A stretch of DNA of 64,000 bases from JABFWF01 sp035539135. Lineage in GTDB: Bacteria; Pseudomonadota; Gammaproteobacteria; Xanthomonadales; Xanthomonadaceae. This document shows, piece by piece, positions 1 to 8,025 of the stretch. Position 1 is the first letter of the stretch. Every line of letters starts with the position of its first letter. The translations under genes and the position numbers were made by a program. The notes beneath the pieces are model-generated. The model was given only the letters and a program-made list of their open reading frames with translations, did not search any database and was not told the origin of the DNA. The stretch spans positions 1-64,000 of the forward strand of contig DATLJD010000002.1 in NCBI GenBank assembly GCA_035539135.1, written 5' to 3'.

Positions 1-53
1 GCAAGCCGCGAGGATCTTTCCCGAGCGACCGGGAGGGCGGGGGTGTTGCGTCA

Positions 54-99
54 GCGCGCCATGGATGGCGCGCGCCCGCATCTGGGCATGGATGCCCAG
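54..99. repeat. Tandem short palindromes with TGGA loops
   Basis: Two perfect inverted repeats lie side by side, each around a TGGA loop: GCGCGCCA/TGGCGCGC at 54-73 and CTGGGCA/TGCCCAG at 82-99. A CCTCCCGGGCGCGGGCCC string just downstream recurs near 6314. I see no gene in 1-227, so this looks like a scattered intergenic palindrome family. The window edge cuts off what lies upstream. Confidence 0.5.
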
Positions 100-176
100 C
101 TAAGGGAAAAGCAATACCCCCGGCCTCCCGGGCGCGGGCCCACGATGCGCGCTTGTTGACCAGTCAGTGCAACCCG

Positions 177-209
177 CAAAAGAGAAGGCCGGGTTTCCCC
201 GGCCTTTTT
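177..209 (-). terminator. Rho-independent terminator of the M28 peptidase gene
   Basis: A perfect 9-base-pair stem (185-193 with 198-206) has a four-base loop. On the minus strand it is followed by a T-rich tract. It lies about 20 bases beyond the stop of the leftward peptidase gene. The plus strand also reads into a T run, so it may work in both directions. Confidence 0.75.
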
Positions 210-227
210 CGCACACCAATCAGGCGA

Positions 228-1889
228 TCACTTGCGCTCCGCGGCGCTCGCGTCGCGCGCGGCGCGGAACTCGGACGACGGGTCCCAGTCCGGCCAGCGG
301 CGCGAATCGGCCAGCTCGCGCCCGACCGTGTACAGCACCTGCAGTTCCTTGGCCATGCCCGCGAAGGTCCAGTCGGCCTCCCACTCGTCGGCCGGCTGGT
401 GGTAGCGCTCGGCCGTATAGGCCTTGCCGGCCGCCTCGCCGGCGGCGAGCCCGCCCTCGACCCAGTCCTCGCCCGAGCCCCAGGAAATCGCCGGCACGCC
501 GCGCTTGGCGAACGGGAAGTGGTCGGAGCGGAAGAAGTAGCCCGCCTCGGGATGCGAGTCGGGGGTGAAGCGCAGGCCGAAAGTCTTGGCGGTCGTGATG
601 GTCTCGTCGAGCAGCTCCTGCTTCGCGCTGCCTGAGGTGGAGAAGTCGCGCTTGGCGCCGGTGGGGTCCAGCGCGTCCATGTTCAGCACCGCGACCGTCT
701 TCGCCAGCGGATACAGCGGGTTGGCCGCGTAGTACTCCGAGCCGAGCAGGCCCTTCTCCTCGGCGGTGACGTTGAGGAACACCACCGAGCGTTCCGGGCG
801 CGGCGCCTTGGCATACGCGCGCGCGATCTCGATCAGCGCCGCGGTGCCGGTCGCGTTGTCCACCGCGCCGTTGTAGATGCGGTCGCCCTTGGCGTCCGGC
901 TGGCCGACCCCGAGGTGGTCCCAGTGCGCGCTGTAGATGATCGTCTCGTCCGGATGCTTCGTGCCCTCGATGCGGCCGACGATGTTGTGCGAGGTGATCA
1001 CCTGGCTGTCCACCGCGTATTGCGCGGTCAGCGTCTCGCCCTTCAGCTCGACCGGCTTGAAGTCGCGCGACTGCGCCTGCTTCTTCAGCTGCTCGAAGTC
1101 GAAGCCGGCGTTCTTTGCGATCTTCGCCGCGAGGTCGCGGGTCACCCAGCCTTCCAGCGGCACGTGGGCGGCGGCGGGATCGGCGCGGACGATGTCGAAC
1201 TGGGCGTTGGTGTTGGAGTTCTTCACCGTCGCCCAGCCGTAGGACGCCGGCGCGGTCTCGTGGATCACCAGCATGCCGAGCGCGCCCTGGCGCGCGGCCT
1301 CCTCGTACTTGTAGGTCCAGCGGCCGTAGTAGGTCATCGCCTTGCCGCCGAAGTCGCCCTCGCCGGTCTCGAAGTCCGGGTCGTTGACCAGCACCAGCGC
1401 GACCTTGCCCTTCAGGTCCACGCCCTTGTAGTCGTCCCAGTTGCGCTCCGGCGCCTTGACGCCGTAGCCGACGAACACCAGGGGCGCGTTCTCGATGTCG
1501 ACCTGCTTGCTGCCGTCGAGGGTCGGGCGCGCGGCGATCTCCACGCCCTGGGTCAGCGGCTCGGTTCTGCCGTCGACGCCGAGCGCGAGGGTCGGCGTGC
1601 CGGTGATCTCGGCGCGCAGCAGCGGCACCGCCTGGGTCCAGGCGCGCTGGCCGTCCTTGAGGTCGCCGCCCGGGGACACGCCGGCCGCTTTGAGCTCGCC
1701 GACCACGTAGTCGATCACCTTCTGCTCGGCGGCCGAGGCCGGCGCGCGGCCTTCGAACGCGTCGGACGACAGCACCTTCACCTCCTGCGACAGGCGCTGG
1801 GTGTCGAAGGTCGGCGCGTCGGCGGCATGGGCGCTGCCGATCGCCAGGGCGACGGCCAGCGAGAGGGTGGACAGCACGAGTTTCTGCAT
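228..1889 (-). CDS. M28 family zinc metallopeptidase with PA-type insert, secreted
   Basis: The 553-residue product starts with a signal peptide ending near AHA (residues 20-22), so it should act in the periplasm or outside the cell. Residues about 130-290 look like a protease-associated insert. The catalytic M28 half follows with a full set of zinc ligands: HWD (H322, D324), D344 in VDNATG, the EE pair at 377-378, D405 in NMDALD and H457 in SDH. These features fit a broad aminopeptidase of the PA-domain M28 group. The ATG at 1889 was chosen because it directly precedes the signal peptide; the frame stays open far upstream but only opposite the ABC transporter. The gene is monocistronic or last in a leftward unit, with a terminator beyond its stop. 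A second M28 enzyme lies at 33337. Confidence 0.92.
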   Translation of the reverse strand: MQKLVLSTLSLAVALAIGSAHAADAPTFDTQRLSQEVKVLSSDAFEGRAPASAAEQKVIDYVVGELKAAGVSPGGDLKDGQRAWTQAVPLLRAEITGTPTLALGVDGRTEPLTQGVEIAARPTLDGSKQVDIENAPLVFVGYGVKAPERNWDDYKGVDLKGKVALVLVNDPDFETGEGDFGGKAMTYYGRWTYKYEEAARQGALGMLVIHETAPASYGWATVKNSNTNAQFDIVRADPAAAHVPLEGWVTRDLAAKIAKNAGFDFEQLKKQAQSRDFKPVELKGETLTAQYAVDSQVITSHNIVGRIEGTKHPDETIIYSAHWDHLGVGQPDAKGDRIYNGAVDNATGTAALIEIARAYAKAPRPERSVVFLNVTAEEKGLLGSEYYAANPLYPLAKTVAVLNMDALDPTGAKRDFSTSGSAKQELLDETITTAKTFGLRFTPDSHPEAGYFFRSDHFPFAKRGVPAISWGSGEDWVEGGLAAGEAAGKAYTAERYHQPADEWEADWTFAGMAKELQVLYTVGRELADSRRWPDWDPSSEFRAARDASAAERK

Positions 1890-1978
1890 GGGGGGCACCT
1901 CGGCGTGGAAACGCCCGATGGTACGGCAAGGGGACGCGGTGGGGGCCAGGCCCGTCGGTGGGGTGCCGGGGACGCGCG

Positions 1979-3847
1979 TCACCCTTCGCCCACGCCCGCC
2001 GCCGCGCGCTCGGCCGCGGCCGCCTGCGCCGCGGCCTGCTGCGCCTGCTGCTGCAGCCGCCACATCTGCGCGTACTGCCCGTCCAGCGCGAGCAGGCCGG
2101 CGTGGCTGCCGCGCTCCACCACCCTCCCGGCGTCCAGCACCAGGATCTCGTCGGCGTGCATCACCGTGGACAGCCGGTGCGCGATCATCAGGGTGGTGCG
2201 GCCGACCGCGATCCGGTCGAGTTCGGCCTGGATCGCGCGCTCGGACCTGGAGTCCAGCGCCGAGGTCGCCTCGTCGAAGATCAGGATCGCCGGGTCCTTG
2301 AGCAGCGCGCGCGCGATCGCCACGCGCTGCTTCTCGCCGCCCGACAGCTTGAGCCCGCGTTCGCCGACCTCGCTGTCGTAGCCGTCCGGCAGCGCCATGA
2401 TCAGGTCGTGGATGTGCGCCGCGCGCGCCGCCGCCTCGACCTCGGCGCGGCTGGCGTCGGGGCGGCCGTACTGGATGTTGTAGAAGATCGTGTCGTTGAA
2501 CAGCACCGTGTCCTGCGGGACGATCGCGATCGCCGCGCGCACCGAGGCCTGGGTCCGCTCGCGCAGGTCGTGCGCCACGCCGGCTTCGTCGGTGATGGTG
2601 ATGCGGCCGGCGTCCACGTCGTAGAAGCGGTACAGCAAGCGCGCCAGCGTCGACTTGCCCGAGCCCGAGTGGCCGACCACGGCCACGGTCGCGCCCGGCT
2701 CGATCGCGAAGCTCACGTCCTGCAGGATCGGACGGCGCGGGTCGTAGGCGAAGGACACGTGTTCGAACGCGACCCGCGGCCGGCGCGTGCGCAGCGGCTG
2801 CGCGCCTTCCCGGTCCTGCACGTCCTGGCGCTCGTCGAGCAGGCCGAACAGGCGCTCCAGGTTGGTGAAGGCCTGCTTGACCTCGCGGTACATCATGCCG
2901 AGCAGGTTGAGCGGCGCCGCCAGCTGCAGCAGGTAGGCGTTGACCAGCACCAGGTCGCCGACCGTCATGCGCCCGGCGACGACGCCGGCCGCTGCGTCCC
3001 ACATCATCGCGGTGACGCCGAGCGCGACCACCGCGGTCTGGCCGAGGTTGAGGATCGCCAGGGTCTTGCGCGCCTTGACCTGCGCCTCCTCCAGGTGCCG
3101 CAGGTTTTCGTCGTAGCGGCGGGCCTCGTGCTCCTCGTTGCCGAAGTACTTGACCGTCTCGTAGTTGAGCAGCGAGTCCACCGCGCGCTCGTTGGCGCGG
3201 GTGTCGGCCTCGACCGAGGCGCGGTAGTAGCGCGTGCGCCAGTCGGTCACGGCGAAGGTGAAGCCGACGTAGGCGGCGAGCGTGGCCAGGGTGATCGCGG
3301 CGAAGGTCCAGTCGTAGGCCCAGATCAGCACGCCGGTGACCAGCGCGACCTCCAGCGCGGTCGGCAGGATGGTGTAGATCGACCAGTCGAGCAGGTCGGA
3401 GATCGCGCTGCCGCCGCGCTCGACGTCGCGCGCCACGCCGCCGGTGCGGCGCGACAGGTGGAACTTCAGCGACAGCGCGTGCAGGTGCCGGAACACCTCC
3501 AGCGTGACCCGCCGCGAAACCCGCGCCATCACCCGCGCGAACACCACCTGGCGCAGCTCGGTGAACAGCGTCACCGACAGCCGCGACGCGCCGTAGGCCA
3601 GCAGCAGCGCGACCGGCAGCACCAGCAGCGACGGCGGCACCGCGAGCCCGTCCACAAGCCGCTTGAGCAGCATCGGCACGACCAGGTTGGCGAGCTTCGC
3701 GCTCACCACCAGCGCCAGCGCGAAGCCGATCCGCGCCCAGAACGGCCGCAGGTAGGGGACGAGGCCGCGCAGCACCTGCCACTCGCCGCGCGCCCCGGCG
3801 GCGCGGTCGAGGGCGAGCGGGTCGGGGGAGGCCATGGGCGAGGTCAT
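1979..3847 (-). CDS. Atm1/ABCB7-type ABC exporter, fused permease and ATPase
   Basis: The 622-residue half-transporter has a six-helix membrane domain (about residues 25-320) followed by a nucleotide-binding domain. Walker A is GHSGSGKST, the signature is LSGGEKQR, and Walker B runs into IFDEATSALD. The membrane segment NYETVKYFGNEEHE is the pattern I associate with the Atm1/HMT family, which exports glutathione-linked or sulfur compounds from the cytoplasm and is tied to metal and Fe-S homeostasis. The exact substrate cannot be read from sequence. The product probably forms a homodimer. The start at 3847 (MTSPMAS) was preferred; an in-frame ATG at 3835 is an alternative, and neither has a clear ribosome-binding site. 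The gene diverges from the DUF3297 gene. Confidence 0.9.
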   Translation of the reverse strand: MTSPMASPDPLALDRAAGARGEWQVLRGLVPYLRPFWARIGFALALVVSAKLANLVVPMLLKRLVDGLAVPPSLLVLPVALLLAYGASRLSVTLFTELRQVVFARVMARVSRRVTLEVFRHLHALSLKFHLSRRTGGVARDVERGGSAISDLLDWSIYTILPTALEVALVTGVLIWAYDWTFAAITLATLAAYVGFTFAVTDWRTRYYRASVEADTRANERAVDSLLNYETVKYFGNEEHEARRYDENLRHLEEAQVKARKTLAILNLGQTAVVALGVTAMMWDAAAGVVAGRMTVGDLVLVNAYLLQLAAPLNLLGMMYREVKQAFTNLERLFGLLDERQDVQDREGAQPLRTRRPRVAFEHVSFAYDPRRPILQDVSFAIEPGATVAVVGHSGSGKSTLARLLYRFYDVDAGRITITDEAGVAHDLRERTQASVRAAIAIVPQDTVLFNDTIFYNIQYGRPDASRAEVEAAARAAHIHDLIMALPDGYDSEVGERGLKLSGGEKQRVAIARALLKDPAILIFDEATSALDSRSERAIQAELDRIAVGRTTLMIAHRLSTVMHADEILVLDAGRVVERGSHAGLLALDGQYAQMWRLQQQAQQAAAQAAAAERAAAGVGEG

Positions 3848-3959
3848 CGCAAGGACATGGTGGCGGCGGACGCGGTTGCAATGCCGTGAGCCCCGTCCGA
3901 ATCGGGCCCGCACGGGCAGCGCGCTATCCTGTGCGCCTTTCCCGCTCTCCCGATCCGCC

Positions 3960-4208
3960 ATGGCCGACTCGCTTCCCGACCGCCTCAGCAACGACCCGCG
4001 CAGCAAGTTCCACGACGCCGAGCTGCTGGCCCGCGGCGTGGGCATCCGCTTCAACGGCGCCGAGCGCACCAACGTCGAGGAGTACTGCGTCAGCGAGGGC
4101 TGGATCCGGGTCATCGTCGGCAAGGCGCTGGATCGCCGCGGCAACCCGATGACGATGAAGCTGCAGGGCAAGGTCGAGCCCTACCTGCGCGACGATGGCG
4201 ACGCCTGA
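3960..4208 (+). CDS. DUF3297 family small protein
   Basis: This 82-residue protein has a soluble, charged sequence (SLPDRLSNDPRSKF near the start, ALDRRGNPMTMKLQGKVEPY near the end). It matches my memory of the DUF3297 family, widespread in proteobacteria and without an established function. There is no signal peptide or membrane segment, so it is probably cytoplasmic. It is divergent from the ABC exporter, with about 110 bases between the starts, and 94 bases ahead of the ClC gene on the same strand. The length is normal for the family. Confidence 0.85.
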   Translation: MADSLPDRLSNDPRSKFHDAELLARGVGIRFNGAERTNVEEYCVSEGWIRVIVGKALDRRGNPMTMKLQGKVEPYLRDDGDA

Positions 4209-4302
4209 GCGCCATCGACGCGTTGTCGCAACAGGCCGCCGTTCGCTGAAAGGCCGTCGCCCCGGGCGTAGCATGTGCGCCCCCCGCGCGACCGGCTGAC
4301 CG

Positions 4303-6174
4303 ATGCAGACCCCCGACCATCCGCAGCTCCGCGACGAGGCCAGCACCGAGGCGCTGCCGGTCGCGCCGGCGCTAGGCGCCAGCCTCGAGGCAGCGCGCAT
4401 GCCGCGGCGCTCGACCCTGGTCGAGCCGCGGGTACTGTTCGTGTGCGCGCTGGCGGTGCTGCTCGGCGTCGCCGCCGCGCTGATCGCGCAGGTGCTGGTG
4501 GCGCTGATCGCGGTGGTCACCAACCTGTCGTTCTACGGGCGCTGGTCGCTGGAGACGGTGTCGCCGGCGCAGCACCGGCTCGGCCCGTGGGTGATCCTGG
4601 TGCCGGTGGCCGGCGGGCTGATCGTCGGCGCGATGGCGCGCTGGGGCTCGCGCGCGATCCGCGGCCACGGCATCCCCGAGGCGATGGAGCAGGTGCTGCT
4701 CAACGAGTCGAAGATCCCGCCGCGCATCACCTTCCTCAAGCCGGTGTCCTCGGCGATCGCGATCGGCACCGGCGGCCCGTTCGGCGCGGAAGGTCCGATC
4801 ATCGCCACCGGCGGCGCTCTCGGTTCCTTCCTCGGCCAGCTGCTGCAGGTCACCGGGCAGGAGCGCAAGGTGCTGCTCGCCGCGGGCGCGGCCGGCGGCA
4901 TGACCGCGATCTTCGGCGCGCCGGTGTCGGCGGTGATCCTCGCGGTGGAACTGCTGCTGTTCGAACTGCGCCCGCGCTCGCTGATCCCGGTCGCGCTCGC
5001 GGCGGTGACCGCGGCCGGCGTGCGCGACCTGCTGGTCGGCAGCGCGCCGGTGTTCCCGATGCCGGACATCGCCGCGCCCGGACTCGGCGCGCTCGCGTCC
5101 TACGTGCTGCTCGGCGCGGCGATGGGCCTGGTCAGCGTCGGCGTGACGCGGTTGGTATACGGCATCGAGGACGCATTCGAGAAGCTGCCGGTGCACTGGA
5201 TGTGGTGGCCGGCGATCGGCGGCCTGGTGGTCGGCGTCGTCGGCTGGTTCGCGCCGCTCACGCTGGGCGTGGGCTACACCAACATCGAGGCGATCGTCGC
5301 CGGCCACCTCGCGGTGGGCGCGCTCGCCTTCCTGTGCGTGATGAAGTTCATCTCGTGGTCGGTGGCGCTCGGCAGCGGCACCTCGGGCGGTACCCTGGCG
5401 CCATTGTTCACCGTCGGCGGGGCGCTCGGTGCGCTGGCGGGCTTCGGCCTGGTCGCGCTGGCGCCGCAGCTGGGCGTGGACCCGCGCATCGCCGGGTTGG
5501 TCGGCATGGCGGCGATCTTCGCGGGGGCCTCGCGCGCGCTGCTGGCGTCGGTGGTGTTCGCGTTCGAGACCACCCACCAGCCGGCGGGCCTGCTGCCGCT
5601 GCTCGGCGGCTGCAGCGCGGCCTACCTGGTGTCGGCGCTGACCATGCGCAACACGATCATGACCGAGAAGATCGCGCGCCGCGGCGTGCGCGTGCCCACC
5701 GAGTACGCCGCCGACTACCTCGAGCAGGTGCTGGTGCGCGACGCCTGCACCCGCGACGTGATTTCGCTGCGCACCCGCGACGAGCTCGGCGAGGTGCGCC
5801 ACTGGATCCATTCCGGTCGCGACGACGGCCAGCACCAGGGCTATCCGGTGATCGACGACACCGGCCGCGTGCGCGGCGTGGTCACCCGCCGCACCCTGCT
5901 CGATCCGTCCGAGCCCAACATCCGCCGGATCGGCGACCTGCCGATGCGCCCGCCGGTCGTGGTGCACGAGCACCACTCGCTGCGCGAGGCGGCCGACCAC
6001 ATGGTCGCCGAGGACATCGGCCGCCTGATCGTGGTCGGCGTCGACGCGCCGCACCCGCTCATCGGCATCCTCACCCGCGGCGACATCCTGTCCGCGCACG
6101 GGCGCCGGCTGAAGGAAAAGCACGAGGCGCGCCGCCACATCCGCATCGACGCGATGCTCGGCCGCCGCGGCTGA
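4303..6174 (+). CDS. ClC chloride channel/transporter with C-terminal CBS pair
   Basis: The 623-residue membrane protein carries the ClC signature segments: GHGIPE (121-126), GAEGPI with the gating glutamate E163, and SGGTLAP in the second half. E221 in FELRPR aligns by eye with the proton glutamate of the E. coli H+/Cl- antiporter, so exchange rather than passive flow is plausible. Two CBS repeats follow from about residue 455 to 610 and probably bind an adenine nucleotide or another regulator. The first filter motif has His where E. coli ClC has Ser; I recall this GHG form in a bacterial subgroup. The start at 4303 gives a soluble N-terminal stretch of about 40 residues. The gene stands alone. 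Confidence 0.92.
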   Translation: MQTPDHPQLRDEASTEALPVAPALGASLEAARMPRRSTLVEPRVLFVCALAVLLGVAAALIAQVLVALIAVVTNLSFYGRWSLETVSPAQHRLGPWVILVPVAGGLIVGAMARWGSRAIRGHGIPEAMEQVLLNESKIPPRITFLKPVSSAIAIGTGGPFGAEGPIIATGGALGSFLGQLLQVTGQERKVLLAAGAAGGMTAIFGAPVSAVILAVELLLFELRPRSLIPVALAAVTAAGVRDLLVGSAPVFPMPDIAAPGLGALASYVLLGAAMGLVSVGVTRLVYGIEDAFEKLPVHWMWWPAIGGLVVGVVGWFAPLTLGVGYTNIEAIVAGHLAVGALAFLCVMKFISWSVALGSGTSGGTLAPLFTVGGALGALAGFGLVALAPQLGVDPRIAGLVGMAAIFAGASRALLASVVFAFETTHQPAGLLPLLGGCSAAYLVSALTMRNTIMTEKIARRGVRVPTEYAADYLEQVLVRDACTRDVISLRTRDELGEVRHWIHSGRDDGQHQGYPVIDDTGRVRGVVTRRTLLDPSEPNIRRIGDLPMRPPVVVHEHHSLREAADHMVAEDIGRLIVVGVDAPHPLIGILTRGDILSAHGRRLKEKHEARRHIRIDAMLGRRG

Positions 6175-6197
6175 GCGCGTGAGACGTGCGACGTTCT

Positions 6198-6221
6198 CCC
6201 TCCCCCGCTTGCGGGGGAGGG
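6198..6221. repeat. REP-like palindrome, CCCTCCCCCGC family
   Basis: This is a perfect 11-base-pair inverted repeat with a TT loop, immediately downstream of the ClC stop. Its GTCGGGGTGGGGGCG tail is shared with the copies near 23119, 27304, 45841, 49226 and 52964. It may act as a transcript-end hairpin for the ClC mRNA. Confidence 0.8.
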
Positions 6222-6245
6222 TCGGGGTGGGGGCGAGCCGCACGC

Positions 6246-6445
6246 GAGCGCGTCGGGCGGGAGAGACGTGCAGGACACGCCGTGAATCCGTCCATGGAGG
6301 CTCGGATGCGCCCTCCCGGGCGCGGGCCCGCGATGGTGCCTGCTTTCAGCAGCCAAGGCCGTCTGAGGCTGCGCGAGCGCGCCGGGCGGGAGAGGCAGGC
6401 AGGACACGCCGTGAATCCATCCATGGAGGCTCGGATGCGCCCTCC
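6246..6445. repeat. Two 71-base direct repeats in an intergenic region
   Basis: The blocks at 6246-6316 and 6375-6445 have equal length, are offset by 129 bases, and differ at only a few positions. Both contain ACACGCCGTGAATCC, CCATGGAGGCTCGGATGCG and a closing CCCTCC. The gap from 6175 to 6557 has no convincing gene, only these repeats and one palindrome. They look like a lineage-specific intergenic element that amplified in tandem. Confidence 0.75.
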
Positions 6446-6557
6446 ATGCCGCATACGGTCCTGCCCACCTCTCCCACCCGACGCGCCCCCGCCACTTCGG
6501 CGAGCGCGCGCAAGAATCGGATAGCGACCGCCCCCGCGCTGGCCTATCGTGCCCGCC

Positions 6558-7379
6558 ATGGCCCGCACCGACGACAAACTCGAGCACGCACGCCGCCTGC
6601 TGGACGAAGGCGAGCCGACCCTGGACGCGCTGGCGCGCGCGGTCGGGCTCAGCGCCTCGCACCTGCAACGCCGCTTCGCCGCGCGCTTCGGGCTGAGCCC
6701 GGCGGAATACCTGTCGCAGCGCAAGCTCGGCACCCTGCGCAGCGCGCTGCGCGCCGGCGGCGACGTCAGCGCCGCGCTGTACGACGCGGGCTACGGCTCG
6801 CCGTCGCGGGTGTACGAAGCCGGCGCCGCGCGCCTGGGCATGACGCCCGCACGTTATCGCGCCGGCGGCGACGGCGTGGAGATCCGCTGGAGCATCGTCG
6901 CCACCGCGCTCGGCCCGGCGCTGGTCGCGGCCACCGCGCGCGGCATCTGCATGGTCGAACTGGGCGAGGACCGCGACGTGTTGCACCGCAAGCTTCGCGC
7001 CGAATTCCCGCGCGCCACGCTGCAGGAAGTCGACGCCGGCCGCGACGACTTCCTCGCCCCGCGCGTGCGCGCGGTGGCCGAGACCCTGGCCGGCCGCCAG
7101 GCGCGGGTCGACGTCGACCTGATCGGCACCGCCTTCCAGAAGAAGGTGTGGGACGCGCTGATGCGCATCCCGCGCGGCGAGACCCGCAGCTACGCCGGCC
7201 TCGCCGCCGCGCTCGGCGCGCCGCGCGGCGCCCGCGCGGTCGCTGGCGCCTGCGCGCACAACCGCATCGCGGTGCTGGTGCCCTGCCACCGGGTGGTGCG
7301 CGGCGATGGTTCGCTGGGCGGCTACCGCTGGGGCCTGCCGCTCAAGCAGCAGTTGCTGGAGCGCGAGCGCGCGGCGTGA
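6558..7379 (+). CDS. Ada-like protein: AraC-type HTH fused to O6-alkylguanine-DNA alkyltransferase
   Basis: The 273-residue protein starts with an AraC-type DNA-binding region (about 8-100; LSASHLQRRFAARFGLSPAEY is in it) and ends with an alkyltransferase domain (about 110-270). The acceptor cysteine is C243 in PCHRVV, which takes the methyl group from O6-methylguanine in a one-use reaction. The N-terminal zinc domain that repairs methylphosphotriesters and switches E. coli Ada into an activator is missing, so any inducer-dependent role must differ. The ATG at 6558 is preferred; a GTG nine bases upstream is possible. It is convergent with the Lrp-type gene, with one base between the stops. 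Confidence 0.88.
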   Translation: MARTDDKLEHARRLLDEGEPTLDALARAVGLSASHLQRRFAARFGLSPAEYLSQRKLGTLRSALRAGGDVSAALYDAGYGSPSRVYEAGAARLGMTPARYRAGGDGVEIRWSIVATALGPALVAATARGICMVELGEDRDVLHRKLRAEFPRATLQEVDAGRDDFLAPRVRAVAETLAGRQARVDVDLIGTAFQKKVWDALMRIPRGETRSYAGLAAALGAPRGARAVAGACAHNRIAVLVPCHRVVRGDGSLGGYRWGLPLKQQLLERERAA

Positions 7380-7380
7380 C

Positions 7381-7875
7381 TCAGCGTTTGCGTCGCGGCG
7401 CCGACTCGCCGGTCGGCAGGGCGAGGCCGTGCTTGACCACGTCGAACACGATCCGCGAGTCGTAGCGGCGGATCGTGCCCTCGTCCACGAACAGGCGTTG
7501 CGCGACCGAACGGAAGTGATCGATGCCGCGCGTCGCCAGGATCACCAGGTAGTCCCATTCGCCCGCCAGCACGTAGCACTGCTGCACCTCCGGCGCGGCG
7601 CGCATGCGCGCGGCGAAGGCGGCGTGGGCCTTCAGCGATTCGCGCTCCATCGTCACCCACACCGCGGTCAGGGTGGTGCCGGGCAGCGCCTTCGGGTCGA
7701 GCACCGCGACGGTGCGCAGCAGGCCGCTGCGGCGGTAGCGGGTGAGCCGGCGCTGTACGGCGCTCGGCGACAGGCCGACCGCCTCGCCGAGCGCGTCCAG
7801 GGTGAGATCGGCGTCACGCTGCAGCAGGGCCAGCAAGCGGTGGTCGAAGTCGTCCAGCAGGCCCGTGCGCGTCAT
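7381..7875 (-). CDS. Lrp/AsnC family transcriptional regulator
   Basis: The 164-residue protein has an N-terminal winged helix-turn-helix (about 8-57, DALGEAVGLSPSAVQRRLTRY) and a C-terminal ligand-binding domain of the AsnC/RAM type (about 70-150). This is the normal size and order for Lrp-family regulators, which usually sense an amino acid. It is divergent from an amino-acid or drug exporter of the EamA type, the common arrangement for a regulator and its exporter. A perfect TGCAAG/CTTGCA palindrome overlaps its start codon and could serve autoregulation. Confidence 0.9.
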   Translation of the reverse strand: MTRTGLLDDFDHRLLALLQRDADLTLDALGEAVGLSPSAVQRRLTRYRRSGLLRTVAVLDPKALPGTTLTAVWVTMERESLKAHAAFAARMRAAPEVQQCYVLAGEWDYLVILATRGIDHFRSVAQRLFVDEGTIRRYDSRIVFDVVKHGLALPTGESAPRRKR

Positions 7876-7889
7876 GCAAGATTCTTGCA
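7875..7889. promoter_or_regulatory. Candidate operator for the Lrp-type regulator
   Basis: TGCAAG (7875-7880) and CTTGCA (7884-7889) form a perfect inverted repeat around ATT. It sits exactly at the regulator start codon, in the divergent region shared with the exporter. The half-site spacing fits an Lrp-type dimer site, but binding is inferred. Confidence 0.45.
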
Positions 7890-7974
7890 ACAAGGCGGGC
7901 GAATTTTCAATCGGCTTGCCGGCGCCGACGCTAGTCTGGCGATGGACCGCGGGCTTCCGCGGCTCCCTCCCCCA

Positions 7975-8005
7975 GACGCCGCCATGCCTTCGGGCAGGCG
8001 GCGTC
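7975..8005 (+). promoter_or_regulatory. UUCG-capped leader hairpin upstream of the EamA exporter
   Basis: A stem of 13 base pairs with one bulged A is closed by a C(TTCG)G tetraloop. It ends 20 bases before the exporter start, within the likely 5' untranslated region. It could be an attenuator, an RNA-stability element or a terminator for upstream transcription. There is no following T tract, so a simple intrinsic terminator is less likely. Confidence 0.5.
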
Positions 8006-8025
8006 GCTTGTTCCGGATGTTCCGC

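Noticed and set aside
228..3881. A 1217-codon leftward open frame joining the M28 peptidase to sequence opposite the ABC exporter
   Set aside because: The upstream half is only the out-of-frame shadow of the ABC gene; the peptidase signal peptide begins at 1889.
1979..3889. Long plus-strand open frame opposite the ABC exporter
   Set aside because: Its product is low-complexity Arg/Ala/His-rich sequence typical of antisense frames in GC-rich DNA, and the minus strand encodes clear ABC motifs.
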